DNA of 64,000 nucleotides from Streptosporangium pseudovulgare (GTDB lineage: Bacteria; Actinomycetota; Actinomycetes; Streptosporangiales; Streptosporangiaceae), in assembly GCF_014648055.1 (NCBI RefSeq), contig NZ_BMQJ01000002.1:248001-312000 (forward strand), given 5' to 3'. Numbering within the stretch: the stretch's first letter is position 1; each line of letters opens with the position of its first letter. The notes under the pieces are model-generated. The model was not told where the DNA came from. It searched no databases and saw nothing but the letters and a program-made list of their open reading frames with translations. Shown one piece after another: positions 11,846 to 20,321 of the stretch. The translations under genes were made by a program, and so were the position numbers.

Positions 11846-11864
11846 TTTGACCCGTGAGGGGAAG

Positions 11865-13286
11865 ATGGACGCACTGGACCTGGCGCGGTGGCAGTTCGGA
11901 ATCACCACCGTCTACCACTTTCTTTTCGTACCCCTGACCATCGGCCTGGGTGTTTTCGTGGCCGGTCTGCAGACCGCCTGGCACCGCACCGGTCAGGAGC
12001 GCTACCTGACGCTCACCAAGTTCTTCGGGAAGCTCTTCCTGATCAACTTCGCGATGGGCGTGGTGACCGGCATCGTGCAGGAGTTCCAGTTCGGGATGAA
12101 CTGGAGTGAGTACTCCGTCTTCGTCGGCGACGTCTTCGGCGCCCCGCTGGCGCTGGAGGCGCTGCTGGCGTTCTTCCTGGAGTCGACGTTCCTGGGTCTG
12201 TGGATCTTCGGGTGGGACCGGCTTCCCAAGCGCGTCCACCTCGCCACCATCTGGGCGGCGGTGATCGGCTCCAACCTCTCGGCCTACTTCATCCTCGCCG
12301 CCAACGCCTGGATGAAGCACCCGGTCGGCTACGAGGTGGTCGGCGGCCGGGCCCGCATGACGGACCTGTGGGCCGTGCTCACCAACCCCACCGCCCTCGC
12401 CCAGGTTCCCCACGTGGTCGGCGCGGCGTTCATCGTCGCCGGCGGGTTCGTGCTGGCCGTTTGCGGCTACCGCATCCTGCGCGAGCGGCGCCTCGACCCC
12501 GTGCGGCGCGGCCAGGAGGGCATGTGGCGCACGCCGATGCGCGCCGCGCTGGTCATGACGGCGATCGCCGGCGCCGTCGTCGCCTTCACCGGCGACACGT
12601 CCGCCAAGCTCCTGAACGAGCAGCAGCCGATGAAGCTGGCCGCCGCCGAAGGGCTCCGGCACAGCACCGCGGGCGCGCCGTTCTCCCCCGTTCCCGGGGT
12701 CGAGCTGCCCAACGTCCTCAGCTTCCTGGCCACCGGCGACATCGACGCCGTCATCCGGGGCACCGACGACCTGCAGGCCGCCTACGCCCAGCAGTTCGGC
12801 CCGGCCGACTACATCCCCAACCTGCCCGTCGTCTACTGGTCCTTCCGCGTGATGATCGTCTTCGGCATGGCGACCGTGGCCCTGTCGGTCCTCGGCCTGT
12901 GGCTGACCCGCCGGCGCCGCCGCGACCCGCGCCCGCGCCCGCTGCCCGCCTGGTTCGCCCGCGCCTGCCTGCTGGCCCTGCCGCTGCCGACCCTCGCGAT
13001 GACCGCCGGCTGGCTGCTCGGCGAGATCGGCCGCCAGCCCTGGACCGTCCAGGGCGAACTGCTCACCGCCGCGAGCGTCTCCCCCGGCGTCAGCCTCGCC
13101 GAGGTCGCCATCTCCCTGGCGGTCTTCACGATCCTGTACGGCGCGCTCGCCCTGGCCGAGGCCGTACTGCTGGTCCGTCACGTCAAGGCGGGACCCGAGC
13201 CCGCCGCCCCCGGCCCCCTCACGCCGCCCTCGCGCGACGGCGACGAGGACCGCACCGCCCTGCTCCAGCCGACCCTGATGTACTGA
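11865..13286 (+). CDS. cydA: Cytochrome bd ubiquinol/menaquinol oxidase subunit I
   Basis: This 473-residue membrane protein is the quinol-oxidising, haem-bearing subunit of cytochrome bd, which reduces oxygen to water at high affinity. The N terminus LARWQFGITTVYHFLFVPL contains the conserved haem-ligand histidine (residue 18). The GFFVEST-like helix appears as LLAFFLESTFLGLWIFGWDRLP. The Q-loop is of the short type. The ATG at 11865 follows a GAGGGGA ribosome site; the open frame extends upstream to 11574, but that part has no family-like sequence. cydB follows after 13 bases. Confidence 0.95.
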   Translation: MDALDLARWQFGITTVYHFLFVPLTIGLGVFVAGLQTAWHRTGQERYLTLTKFFGKLFLINFAMGVVTGIVQEFQFGMNWSEYSVFVGDVFGAPLALEALLAFFLESTFLGLWIFGWDRLPKRVHLATIWAAVIGSNLSAYFILAANAWMKHPVGYEVVGGRARMTDLWAVLTNPTALAQVPHVVGAAFIVAGGFVLAVCGYRILRERRLDPVRRGQEGMWRTPMRAALVMTAIAGAVVAFTGDTSAKLLNEQQPMKLAAAEGLRHSTAGAPFSPVPGVELPNVLSFLATGDIDAVIRGTDDLQAAYAQQFGPADYIPNLPVVYWSFRVMIVFGMATVALSVLGLWLTRRRRRDPRPRPLPAWFARACLLALPLPTLAMTAGWLLGEIGRQPWTVQGELLTAASVSPGVSLAEVAISLAVFTILYGALALAEAVLLVRHVKAGPEPAAPGPLTPPSRDGDEDRTALLQPTLMY

Positions 13287-13299
13287 GCGGACAACGCAC

Positions 13300-14256
13300 A
13301 TGGAACTGACGACCTTCTGGTTCATCGTCATCGCCTTCCTGTGGACCGGCTTCTTCGTCCTGGAGGGCTTCGACTTCGGCGTCGGCATGCTGGCCCCGGC
13401 GCTGTCGCGGAACGAGGCCGAGCGCAAGCAGGTGCTCGGCACCATCGGCCCGGTCTGGGACGGCAACGAGGTGTGGCTGATCACCGCGGTCGGCGCGATG
13501 TTCGCCGCGTTCCCCGCCTGGTACGCCGGCCTGCTCAGCGAGTTCTACCTGCCGCTCGTGCTGGTCCTGGTCGGGCTGATCGTGCGCGGCGTCGGCCTGG
13601 AGTGGCGGGGCAAGGTGCACCACGCCGCGGACCGCCGCTGGTGCGACCTGGGCATCGTGGTGGGCAGCGCGCTCCCCGCCTTCCTGTGGGGCGCCGTCTT
13701 CGCCGACCTGCTGCGGGGCAGCGCGGTCGCCGCGCTGGTCGGCGGCGTCCTCTCGCTCTCGCTGTTCGCCCTGCACGGCGCGGTCTTCGTCGCCCTGAAG
13801 ACCACCGGCCCGGTGCGGGCCCGCGCCCGCCGCGCCGCGATGGCCGCCTCGGTGGTGGCGCTGCCCGCCGCCGTGGTGGCGCTGCCGGGCATCCCCCCGG
13901 CGGGCACCGCCTGGGCCTCGGCGCCGTGGCCGTGGGCGTGCGCGCTGGCCGCGGTCGCCGTCCTGGCCGCGGGGGTCGCGCTGACCTGGCGGGGCAGGGA
14001 CGGCTGGGCGTTCACCGCCACCGCCTCCGCCATCGTCCTGACCGGCGCCGCGCTGTTCACCACCCTGTCCGCGGCCCCCATGCCGGGCATGACCATCGCC
14101 GAGGCCGCCTCGGGCCCCTACACGCTGGGCATGCTGACCTGGATCGGCCTGATCGCGCTGCCGTTCGTGCTCGGCTACCAGGGGTGGACCTACTGGGTGT
14201 TCCGCAAGCGCCTGGTCGCCGAGGTCTCCCGGCCCGAGGCCCCGGTCCGGGTCTGA
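13300..14256 (+). CDS. cydB: Cytochrome bd oxidase subunit II
   Basis: This 318-residue membrane protein pairs with CydA. The N-terminal signature FLWTGFFVLEGFDFGVGML and the conserved GTIGPVWDGNEVWLI are clear, and about eight to nine hydrophobic helices can be counted. The length is normal. The cydCD transporter genes that usually accompany cydAB in actinobacteria do not follow here; an MFS gene comes next after a terminator-like hairpin, so assembly factors must lie elsewhere. Confidence 0.95.
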   Translation: MELTTFWFIVIAFLWTGFFVLEGFDFGVGMLAPALSRNEAERKQVLGTIGPVWDGNEVWLITAVGAMFAAFPAWYAGLLSEFYLPLVLVLVGLIVRGVGLEWRGKVHHAADRRWCDLGIVVGSALPAFLWGAVFADLLRGSAVAALVGGVLSLSLFALHGAVFVALKTTGPVRARARRAAMAASVVALPAAVVALPGIPPAGTAWASAPWPWACALAAVAVLAAGVALTWRGRDGWAFTATASAIVLTGAALFTTLSAAPMPGMTIAEAASGPYTLGMLTWIGLIALPFVLGYQGWTYWVFRKRLVAEVSRPEAPVRV

Positions 14257-14367
14257 GACCCGGGCTCAAGCCTCCCGGCGGGACCGCGCGGGACCGGGTG
14301 TCCTGACAACGGACGGCGCGCCGTCCTCCCCGCCCGCCGTCCCACCGGCTCCGCACCGGAACACCGT

Positions 14368-14395
14368 GACCACGGCCGCCACCGCGGCCGTGGTC
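14368..14395 (+). terminator. Terminator-like hairpin after cydB
   Basis: GACCACGGCCGC (14368-14379) pairs perfectly over 12 bp with 14384-14395 across a CACC loop and is followed by GTTTCCG. It lies 112 bases after the cydB stop and probably ends the cyd transcript. Confidence 0.6.
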
Positions 14396-14474
14396 GTTTC
14401 CGTGCCCGCGACGGCCGCCGTTATCACTGCGAGATCTGACATTCTCCGGCCGGTGGAGTTGGGAAACAGAGGCA

Positions 14475-14503
14475 TTGACTTCCAGTGAAAAGATCGCAAA
14501 CAT
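14475..14503 (+). promoter_or_regulatory. Candidate leaderless promoter of the MFS gene
   Basis: TTGACT (14475-14480) is followed after 17 bases by AAACAT (14498-14503), and the GTG start lies six bases further. The spacing fits a leaderless transcript beginning at or beside the start codon. The -10 match is weak. Confidence 0.45.
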
Positions 14504-14509
14504 GCCTCG

Positions 14510-15976
14510 GTGACCACCCCCAGCCTGTTCCGGCACCGGAACTTCTCGCTCCTGTTCGGAGCGGACACGATCAGTCAGATCGGCACGCAAGTCAGCAACC
14601 TCGCACTGCCACTGGTCGCGGTGCTCGCGCTGCACGCGAGCGAGTTCGAGACCGGCTTGCTGGCCGCCGCGCAGACGGCGGCCTTCCTGCTGGTCGGGCT
14701 GCCGGCCGGGGTGTGGGTGGACCGGATGCCGCGCCGGCGGATCCTGGTCTCCGCCGACCTGGTCCGGGCCGTGCTGCTGGCCTCGGTGCCGCTCGCCTGG
14801 TGGTTCGGCGCGCTGAGCCTGCCCCAGCTGTACGCCGTGGCGCTCGGTTCGGGCCTGGCCACGGTCTTCTTCGACGTCGCCTACCAGAGCTACCTGCCGA
14901 GCCTGGTCGGCAGGGACCGCCTGATGGACGGCAACGCCAAGCTGGAGATCGTCCGCAACTCGGCGCAGATCGCCGGCCCGGCCGTCGGCGGCGGGCTGAT
15001 CCAGCTGCTCACCGCGCCGATCGCGGTGGTGCTGGACGCCGTCAGCTTCCTGGGCTCGGCGCTGATGCTGGGGCGGATCGACGCCACCGAGCAGGTGCCG
15101 GCCCGCAGCGAGCGGCGGGGGCTGCTGAAGGAGATCGGCGAGGGCCTGCGGTACGTGGCCTCCCACCGCATCCTGCGGCTGATCGCCGCCTCCACCGCCA
15201 TGGCGAACTTCGCCAACGGCATGATGGCCGCCGTCGAGATGATCTTCCTGACCCGGGTGGTCGGCCTGTCCCCCGGCGCGATCGGCGTGCTGTTCTCGGT
15301 GGTGTCCGTCGGCGGCCTGACCGGCGCGGCGCTCGTGGGGCCGATGAGCCGCCGGGTCGGCTCGGCCCGGATCATCTGGCTGTCCATCATGGTGACGACG
15401 CCGTTCACCGCCCTGGTGCCGCTGACCGAGCCCGGCTGGCGGATCTCGCTGTTCGCGATCGGCGCGTTCGTCCAGTCGATCGGCGTGGTGCTCTACAACG
15501 TCGGCCAGGTCACCTTCCGCCAGAGCGTCACCCCCGAGCGCATGCTCGGCCGGATGAACGCCACCATGCGCTTCCTGGTGTGGGGCACGCTGCCCCTCGG
15601 CGGCCTGGCCGGCGGCCTGCTGGGCGAGCAGTTCGGCGCCCGCGCCACGCTGTGGGTGGTCGTGGCGATCACCGTGCTGGCGGTGGTGCCGCCGGTGCTC
15701 TCCCCGCTGCGCACCATGCGCGACCTGCCGCCGGTCCCGGACCCGGACGGGCCCGGGACGGAGGACCGGGCGGCCGGGGAGGCGGCGGAGGAGGTTCCGC
15801 TGATCGGAGAGGCGGCGGCCGGGATCCCGGTGACCGAGCGGCCCGTCCCGGCGGACGACCCCGCCTCCGGCCCCGCATCGGCCCCCGCACCGGACAGCGG
15901 CCCGGGTCCCGACGGGGACGGGACCTCCGCACGGGACGACGCCGGGCCCCGGCCGGGCCCCGCGGGCGACTCCTGA
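14510..15976 (+). CDS. MFS transporter (EntS/macrolide-efflux type)
   Basis: This 488-residue protein has about twelve hydrophobic helices and the MFS_3-like signatures FRHRNFSLLFGADTISQIGT, GVWVDRMPRRRILVSADLVR and AYQSYLPSLVGRDRLMDGNA, typical of drug or siderophore exporters of the enterobactin-exporter class. The substrate is not evident. The last ~80 residues are a Pro/Asp/Gly-rich cytoplasmic tail. The GTG at 14510 has no ribosome site, in agreement with a leaderless mRNA. It is a single-gene unit convergent with the molybdenum hydroxylase genes. Confidence 0.88.
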   Translation: MTTPSLFRHRNFSLLFGADTISQIGTQVSNLALPLVAVLALHASEFETGLLAAAQTAAFLLVGLPAGVWVDRMPRRRILVSADLVRAVLLASVPLAWWFGALSLPQLYAVALGSGLATVFFDVAYQSYLPSLVGRDRLMDGNAKLEIVRNSAQIAGPAVGGGLIQLLTAPIAVVLDAVSFLGSALMLGRIDATEQVPARSERRGLLKEIGEGLRYVASHRILRLIAASTAMANFANGMMAAVEMIFLTRVVGLSPGAIGVLFSVVSVGGLTGAALVGPMSRRVGSARIIWLSIMVTTPFTALVPLTEPGWRISLFAIGAFVQSIGVVLYNVGQVTFRQSVTPERMLGRMNATMRFLVWGTLPLGGLAGGLLGEQFGARATLWVVVAITVLAVVPPVLSPLRTMRDLPPVPDPDGPGTEDRAAGEAAEEVPLIGEAAAGIPVTERPVPADDPASGPASAPAPDSGPGPDGDGTSARDDAGPRPGPAGDS

Positions 15977-16141
15977 CACCGCTCCCCCGCTCCCGCACCC
16001 CTGTCCACGGACCGTACGGCCCGGGCGGCGCGAGGCGGGCGGATCGGTACCGCGACGGCGCCTGTGGAGGCGGGCGGCCGCGTCCGCGGCGGTGGGAACG
16101 GCGCCGGCCGTACGGCGCGAGGCGGAACGGTACGGCGCGGC

Positions 16142-18529
16142 TCAGCCGGCCGCGCGGCGCAGGTCGAACAGCTCCGACGGGGAGATCGGCATCCGGTCGA
16201 TCCGGATGCCCTCGGCGTCCTCCACCGCCGAGGCGATCACCGCCGACACCGGGATGACCCCGGCCTCCCCTGCCCCCTTGATGCCCAGGGGGTTCAGCGG
16301 GGACGGAGTCCGCAGGTGCGCGGTCTCGATCCGCGGCACCTCGGTGACGTAGGGCATCAGGAAGTCCATGAACGAGGCGTTCAGCAGCTGCCCGTGCTCG
16401 TCGTAGACCATGCGCTCGTACAGCGCGCCGCCCACCCCCTGGGCGACGCCGCCGTGGATCTGCCCCTCGACGATCATCGGGTTGACCAGGTTGCCGCAGT
16501 CGTGGACGACGGCGTAGCGCAGGACGCGGATCTCGGCGGTCAGCGGGTCGGTCTCGACGATCGCCGCGTGCATGCCGGAGGCGAAGGTCGAGCGGATCGG
16601 CGAGTAGTAGTCGCGTCCCTCCAGCCCCGGCTCCTCCCCCTCGGCCACCGGCGGCCGGTCGGGGGAGGGCGTCCCGGCGAACTGGGTGGCGCGGGCCGTC
16701 TCGGCGTCGAAGGCGTAGCGCAGCGGGTTGGCCAGTACCGCCACCGTGGCCAGCGGCACGGCCACGCCGGGCGTGCCGGCCACCCGGACCTCGCCGTCGA
16801 CGATCTCCAGGTCGCCCGGGTCGGCCTCCAGCGCGTCGGCGGCGATCCGCAGCGCCTTCTCCCGCACCCTGCGGCAGGCCAGCGCGATCGCGTTGCCGCT
16901 CATCACCGCGGCCCGCGAGGCGAACGTGCCGACCGCGTAGCCGAACCTGCGGGTGTCGCCGGTGACCACCGAGACCCGCTCCAGCGGCACGCCCAGCTCG
17001 GCCGCGGCGATCTGGGCGAACGCGGTCTCGTGGCCCTGACCCTGGGAGGTCAGGCCGGTGGAGACGTGCACCCGGCCGTCGGAGGTGATCTGGACGTGGC
17101 CGCCCTCGTAGGGGCCGACGCCGGTGCCCTCCACGTAGCAGCCGAGCCCGATGCCCAGGCGCCGCCCCTCGGCCGCGGCGCGGGCCCTGAGCTCGCCGAA
17201 GGAGTCCCAGCCGATGAGCTCCTTGAGCATCCGCAGCGACTCGGGGTAGTCGCCGCTGTCGTAGATCAGCGGGCGGCCGTCCTGGAAGGTCAGGCCCTGG
17301 TCGTAGGGGAACTCGTCCGGCTGGATGAAGTTGGCCTCGCGCACCGCCGTACGGTCCAGGCCGAGATGGGCGGCGATGCGGTCCATGGTCCGCTCCATGC
17401 AGAAGGCCGCCTGCGGGCGGCCCGCCCCCCGGTACGGTGTGACCTGGACGGTGTTGGTGTAGACGGAGGAGAACTCGACCCGGTAGGCGCCGAGCCGGTA
17501 CGGGCCCGGAAGCTGGGTGGCGGTGATGATCGGCACGATGATCCCGTACGGCGTGTAGGCCCCGTGGTCGTGCAGGATCGTCACGTCCAGGCCCAGCACC
17601 CGGCCCGCGTCGTCGAAGCCGACCCGCACGTGCTGCACCTGGGCCCGCTCGTGGGCGGAGGAGACGAAGTGCTCGCGCCGGTCCTCGGTCCACTTGACCT
17701 CGCGGCCGAGCAGCATGGCGGCCCAGGGGACGAGGACCTCCTCCGGCCACGGATGGACGATCTTGACGCCGAACCCGCCGCCCACGTCGGGGGCGATGAC
17801 CTCGACCTTGGTCAGCGGCAGGCCCAGCCGGGCCGCGACCGCCATCCGGACGCTGGTGGAGGTCTGGGTGCTGGAGTAGATCCGCAGGGAGCGGTCGTCG
17901 GCGTCCCACCGGGCGTAGACCCCGCGGCCCTCCAGCGGCATGGAGGCGCTGCGCTCGATGTCGAGGCGGAAGGACAGGGTGTGCGGGGCGGCGTCGATCG
18001 CCTCCCGGGCGCCGAGCCCGGCCGCCGAGGGCACCTCCTGCACCAGGTGCGCGCCGACGTTGCCCGGCACGTCGTCGTGGACGAGCCGGGCCGAGCGCGT
18101 CGCCTCCTCCACGCCGACGACGGCCTCGGCGGGCTCGTAGTCGACCCGGATGAGCGCGCAGGCGTCCTCGGCGAGGTAGCGGTCGCGGGCGACGACCATC
18201 ACGACCGGCTCGCCGACGTGCCGTACGACGTCGCGGGCCAGCGGGCGGGCGGTGCGGCCGCGGGTCAGCGCCGGATGCGGGATGAGCAGCGGCAGCGGCG
18301 CGCCGACCTCCTCCGGCAGGTCCTCCCAGGTGTAGATCGCCACCAGTCCCTCGACCTCGATCGCCGCGGAGACGTCGATGTCGAGGATGCGGGCGCGGGC
18401 GTGCGGGGAGCGGACGAAGGCCGCCTCCAGCGCGCCCGCGCCGAGGTCGTCCAGGTAGCGGCCCCGCCCGGTGAGCAGGCGCGGGTCCTCGCGGCGCGGC
18501 ACCGGCTCGCCGAACAGCCTGGTCGTCAT
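16142..18529 (-). CDS. Xanthine dehydrogenase/CoxL-family molybdopterin-binding large subunit
   Basis: This 795-residue protein carries the molybdopterin cytosine dinucleotide-type active site of molybdenum hydroxylases, which insert water-derived oxygen into N-heterocycles or other substrates. The active-site loop reads PYRGAGR (around residue 368), the form II signature, and not AYxCSFR of true CO dehydrogenase. The catalytic Glu lies in IKGAGEAG near residue 748. The ATG at 18529 overlaps the stop of the iron-sulfur subunit (ATGA). Gene order M-S-L is that of cox operons. The nearby permease, PucR and AllFGH-type genes suggest a purine-like substrate (inference). Confidence 0.92.
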   Translation of the reverse strand: MTTRLFGEPVPRREDPRLLTGRGRYLDDLGAGALEAAFVRSPHARARILDIDVSAAIEVEGLVAIYTWEDLPEEVGAPLPLLIPHPALTRGRTARPLARDVVRHVGEPVVMVVARDRYLAEDACALIRVDYEPAEAVVGVEEATRSARLVHDDVPGNVGAHLVQEVPSAAGLGAREAIDAAPHTLSFRLDIERSASMPLEGRGVYARWDADDRSLRIYSSTQTSTSVRMAVAARLGLPLTKVEVIAPDVGGGFGVKIVHPWPEEVLVPWAAMLLGREVKWTEDRREHFVSSAHERAQVQHVRVGFDDAGRVLGLDVTILHDHGAYTPYGIIVPIITATQLPGPYRLGAYRVEFSSVYTNTVQVTPYRGAGRPQAAFCMERTMDRIAAHLGLDRTAVREANFIQPDEFPYDQGLTFQDGRPLIYDSGDYPESLRMLKELIGWDSFGELRARAAAEGRRLGIGLGCYVEGTGVGPYEGGHVQITSDGRVHVSTGLTSQGQGHETAFAQIAAAELGVPLERVSVVTGDTRRFGYAVGTFASRAAVMSGNAIALACRRVREKALRIAADALEADPGDLEIVDGEVRVAGTPGVAVPLATVAVLANPLRYAFDAETARATQFAGTPSPDRPPVAEGEEPGLEGRDYYSPIRSTFASGMHAAIVETDPLTAEIRVLRYAVVHDCGNLVNPMIVEGQIHGGVAQGVGGALYERMVYDEHGQLLNASFMDFLMPYVTEVPRIETAHLRTPSPLNPLGIKGAGEAGVIPVSAVIASAVEDAEGIRIDRMPISPSELFDLRRAAG

Positions 18530-19077
18530 GCCCCCTCCGCCCCGGTGTCCCCGGACGTCCGGACGGGCCCGGACGGCCACCCGGCCGGGCCGCCGTCACC
18601 CTTCCCGGCGATGAGCTCGGCGGCGCGGCGGACGGACCTGACGATGTTCTGGTAGCCCGTGCAGCGGCAGAGGTTGCCGGAGAGCCCCTCCAGCACCTCC
18701 TCCTCGCTCGGCGCCGGGTTGTCGCGCAGCAGGGCGGTGACCGTGCACAGGAAGCCCGGGGTGCAGAAGCCGCACTGCAGGCCGTGGCACTCGGCGAAGG
18801 CCCGCTGCACCGGCGACGGCTCCCCGTCCGGCCCGGCCAGCCCCTCCACCGTGGTGATCTCGTGGCCGTCGGCGGTGGCGGCCAGCGTCAGGCAGGAACG
18901 CACCGGCTCGCCGTCCAGCAGCACGGTGCAGCAGCCGCAGACCCCGTGCTCGCACCCGACGTGGGTGCCGGTCAGCCCGAGGTCGTGACGCAGGCAGTCG
19001 GACAGCAGGCGCCTTCCGGGCACCTCGGCCCGCCGGACCACCCCGTTCACGGTCAGTGTGACCGCGATGTTCGTCAT
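18526..19077 (-). CDS. Molybdenum hydroxylase (2Fe-2S) subunit, CoxS type
   Basis: This 183-residue protein binds two [2Fe-2S] clusters. The plant-ferredoxin type cluster motif is CEHGVCGCC with a later Cys, and the helical-domain cluster is CGFCTPGFLC followed by CRCTGYQNI. It passes electrons from the molybdenum centre to the FAD subunit. The start at 19077 (MTNIAVTLTVNG) fits the family better than a GTG six codons upstream. The C terminus has a short Gly/Ser-rich extension. It overlaps the large subunit gene by four bases. Confidence 0.93.
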   Translation of the reverse strand: MTNIAVTLTVNGVVRRAEVPGRRLLSDCLRHDLGLTGTHVGCEHGVCGCCTVLLDGEPVRSCLTLAATADGHEITTVEGLAGPDGEPSPVQRAFAECHGLQCGFCTPGFLCTVTALLRDNPAPSEEEVLEGLSGNLCRCTGYQNIVRSVRRAAELIAGKGDGGPAGWPSGPVRTSGDTGAEGA

Positions 19078-19169
19078 CGGCTCACCGCTCCTCACCGCTC
19101 GTCGCCGCGTCCGGGCCCCGGCTCACCGTCTCCCGGCCGCCGCGCCGCCCGCCGGGCCGTACGGCCCGC

Positions 19170-20117
19170 TCACCGCCTCGTACCCACGTCATCCGCCGCG
19201 GACGCCGCCGCCTCCCGCAGCGCCCGCTCGGCCAGGACGCAGGTCAGGTGCCGCCGGTAGGCGGCGCTCGCGTGGATGTCGTCCTCCGGCTCGACCCGCC
19301 CCGCCACGGCCCGCGCCGCCGCGGCCCAGCCGTCCGCGAAGGCCCCGGCTCCGGAGGTCCCCGTCCCGGCTGCTCCGGAGACCGCTGCTCCGGAGACCAC
19401 GGCCGGGGAGGTTCCGGCGACGTGGCCGGTGACGTCCACCACGACCGGAACCGGGCCCGCGCTCACGCACACCGCCCGGGCGGCGGTGACGCGCAGGCCG
19501 TCGTCCAGGCTGACCAGCGCCGCGACCCCGGCCAGGGCGTAGTCGCCGTGCCGCCGCGCCACCTCGTGGAAGGCGGTGCCGCAGCGCGGGCCGAGGGCGG
19601 GGAAGAACGCCGAGACGGCCAGCTCGCCCGGCTCGGCGGCCGACTCCAGGGGGCCGGTGAAGAAACCGGCGGCCGGGACGTCGCGGACCGCGCCGGGCCG
19701 GGCCAGCCGTACCGAACCGCCGAGGAGGGCCAGCACCGCGGGCAGCTCGGCGGCGGGGTCGGCGTGCACCAGGCTGCCGACGACCGTGCCCCGGTTGCGG
19801 ATCACCGGGTGGGCGACCAGCCGCAGCGCCTGGCGCAGCAGCGGCTGGGCGGCGGCCGCCCCGGCCGACCGCTCCACGCGGGCGTGCCTGGCCAGCGCGC
19901 CGACCCGCACGCCCCCCGGTTCGGCCTCGACCGTGTCCAGCTCGGTGAGCCGGTTGACGTCGACGAGGTGACCGGGGGCGACCAGCCGCATGTTCAGCAG
20001 GGGGATCAGGCTCTGGCCTCCCGCGAGCACCTTGCCCTCCGGCCCGGCCGCGGCCAGGACCTCCATCGCCTCGGCGACGGAGCGGGGGGCGTGGTACTCG
20101 AACGGAGGCGGCTTCAT
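19170..20117 (-). CDS. Molybdenum hydroxylase FAD-binding subunit, CoxM type
   Basis: This 315-residue protein contains the FAD-binding motifs of the CoxM/XdhB family: AGGQSLIPLLNMRL (residues about 34-47) and the middle TVVGSLVHADPAAELP. It transfers electrons from the iron-sulfur subunit to an acceptor. The ATG at 20117 lies in MKPPPFEYHAP, the usual N terminus. It overlaps by four bases (ATGA) the stop of a small repeat ORF, which in turn overlaps the permease. The region around residues 230-250 is an Ala/Gly/Ser-rich loop longer than usual. Confidence 0.92.
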   Translation of the reverse strand: MKPPPFEYHAPRSVAEAMEVLAAAGPEGKVLAGGQSLIPLLNMRLVAPGHLVDVNRLTELDTVEAEPGGVRVGALARHARVERSAGAAAAQPLLRQALRLVAHPVIRNRGTVVGSLVHADPAAELPAVLALLGGSVRLARPGAVRDVPAAGFFTGPLESAAEPGELAVSAFFPALGPRCGTAFHEVARRHGDYALAGVAALVSLDDGLRVTAARAVCVSAGPVPVVVDVTGHVAGTSPAVVSGAAVSGAAGTGTSGAGAFADGWAAAARAVAGRVEPEDDIHASAAYRRHLTCVLAERALREAAASAADDVGTRR

Positions 20118-20317
20118 CCAGGGATCTCCCACGTCGGCACGTTCGTCCCGGGGCTTCCCGCACCCGGCCGTCCGGCCCGGGACGGGCCGTGTCCGGCCGC
20201 CGCCCCGGCGTCTCTCCCGCCCGGCCGTCCGGCCCGGGACCCGCGGCGCCCGTCCGTCATCCCGGGATCTCTCCTACCCGGCCGTCCGGCCCGGGACCCG
20301 CGGCGCCCGTCCGTCAT
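20114..20317 (-). CDS. Candidate small repeat protein coupled to permease and CoxM-type genes
   Basis: This 67-codon frame starts with ATG inside the permease stop (ATGA) and ends with TGA inside the start of the FAD-subunit gene (ATGA). It would encode three 19-residue repeats beginning MTDGRRGSRAGRPG, MTDGRRGSRAGRPG and AAAGHGPSRAGRPG, then a short tail. The protein would be Arg/Gly-rich and disordered. It resembles no family known to me. It may be a true coupled peptide or only a stop-to-start duplication that keeps ribosomes moving between two genes. Confidence 0.35.
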   Translation of the reverse strand: MTDGRRGSRAGRPGRRDPGMTDGRRGSRAGRPGGRDAGAAAGHGPSRAGRPGAGSPGTNVPTWEIPG

Positions 20318-20321
20318 CCCG
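20163..20321. repeat. 57-bp tandem repeat across the permease stop codon
   Basis: A 45-bp identical block lies at 20220-20264 and 20277-20321, period 57 bp, with a shorter 21-bp copy one period earlier at 20163-20183. The last copy includes the permease stop codon (20314-20316). The period is a multiple of three, so the repeat can be translated as 19-residue units. Confidence 0.9.

Larger units (their letters stand above)
11496..11864 (+). other. Regulatory region upstream of cydAB
   Basis: No gene is supported in these 369 bases. They hold a perfect 11-bp hairpin at 11721-11750, a Rex-like box at 11753-11768 and a cluster of GTAG/CTAC palindromes at 11797-11845, each listed separately. Confidence 0.6.

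Noticed and set aside
14257-16141. cydCD genes after cydAB
   Set aside because: No ABC transporter motifs occur; the region encodes an MFS protein.
16142-20117. Carbon monoxide dehydrogenase operon
   Set aside because: The large subunit lacks the AYxCSFR signature of form I enzymes; the name CoxMSL is used only for architecture.
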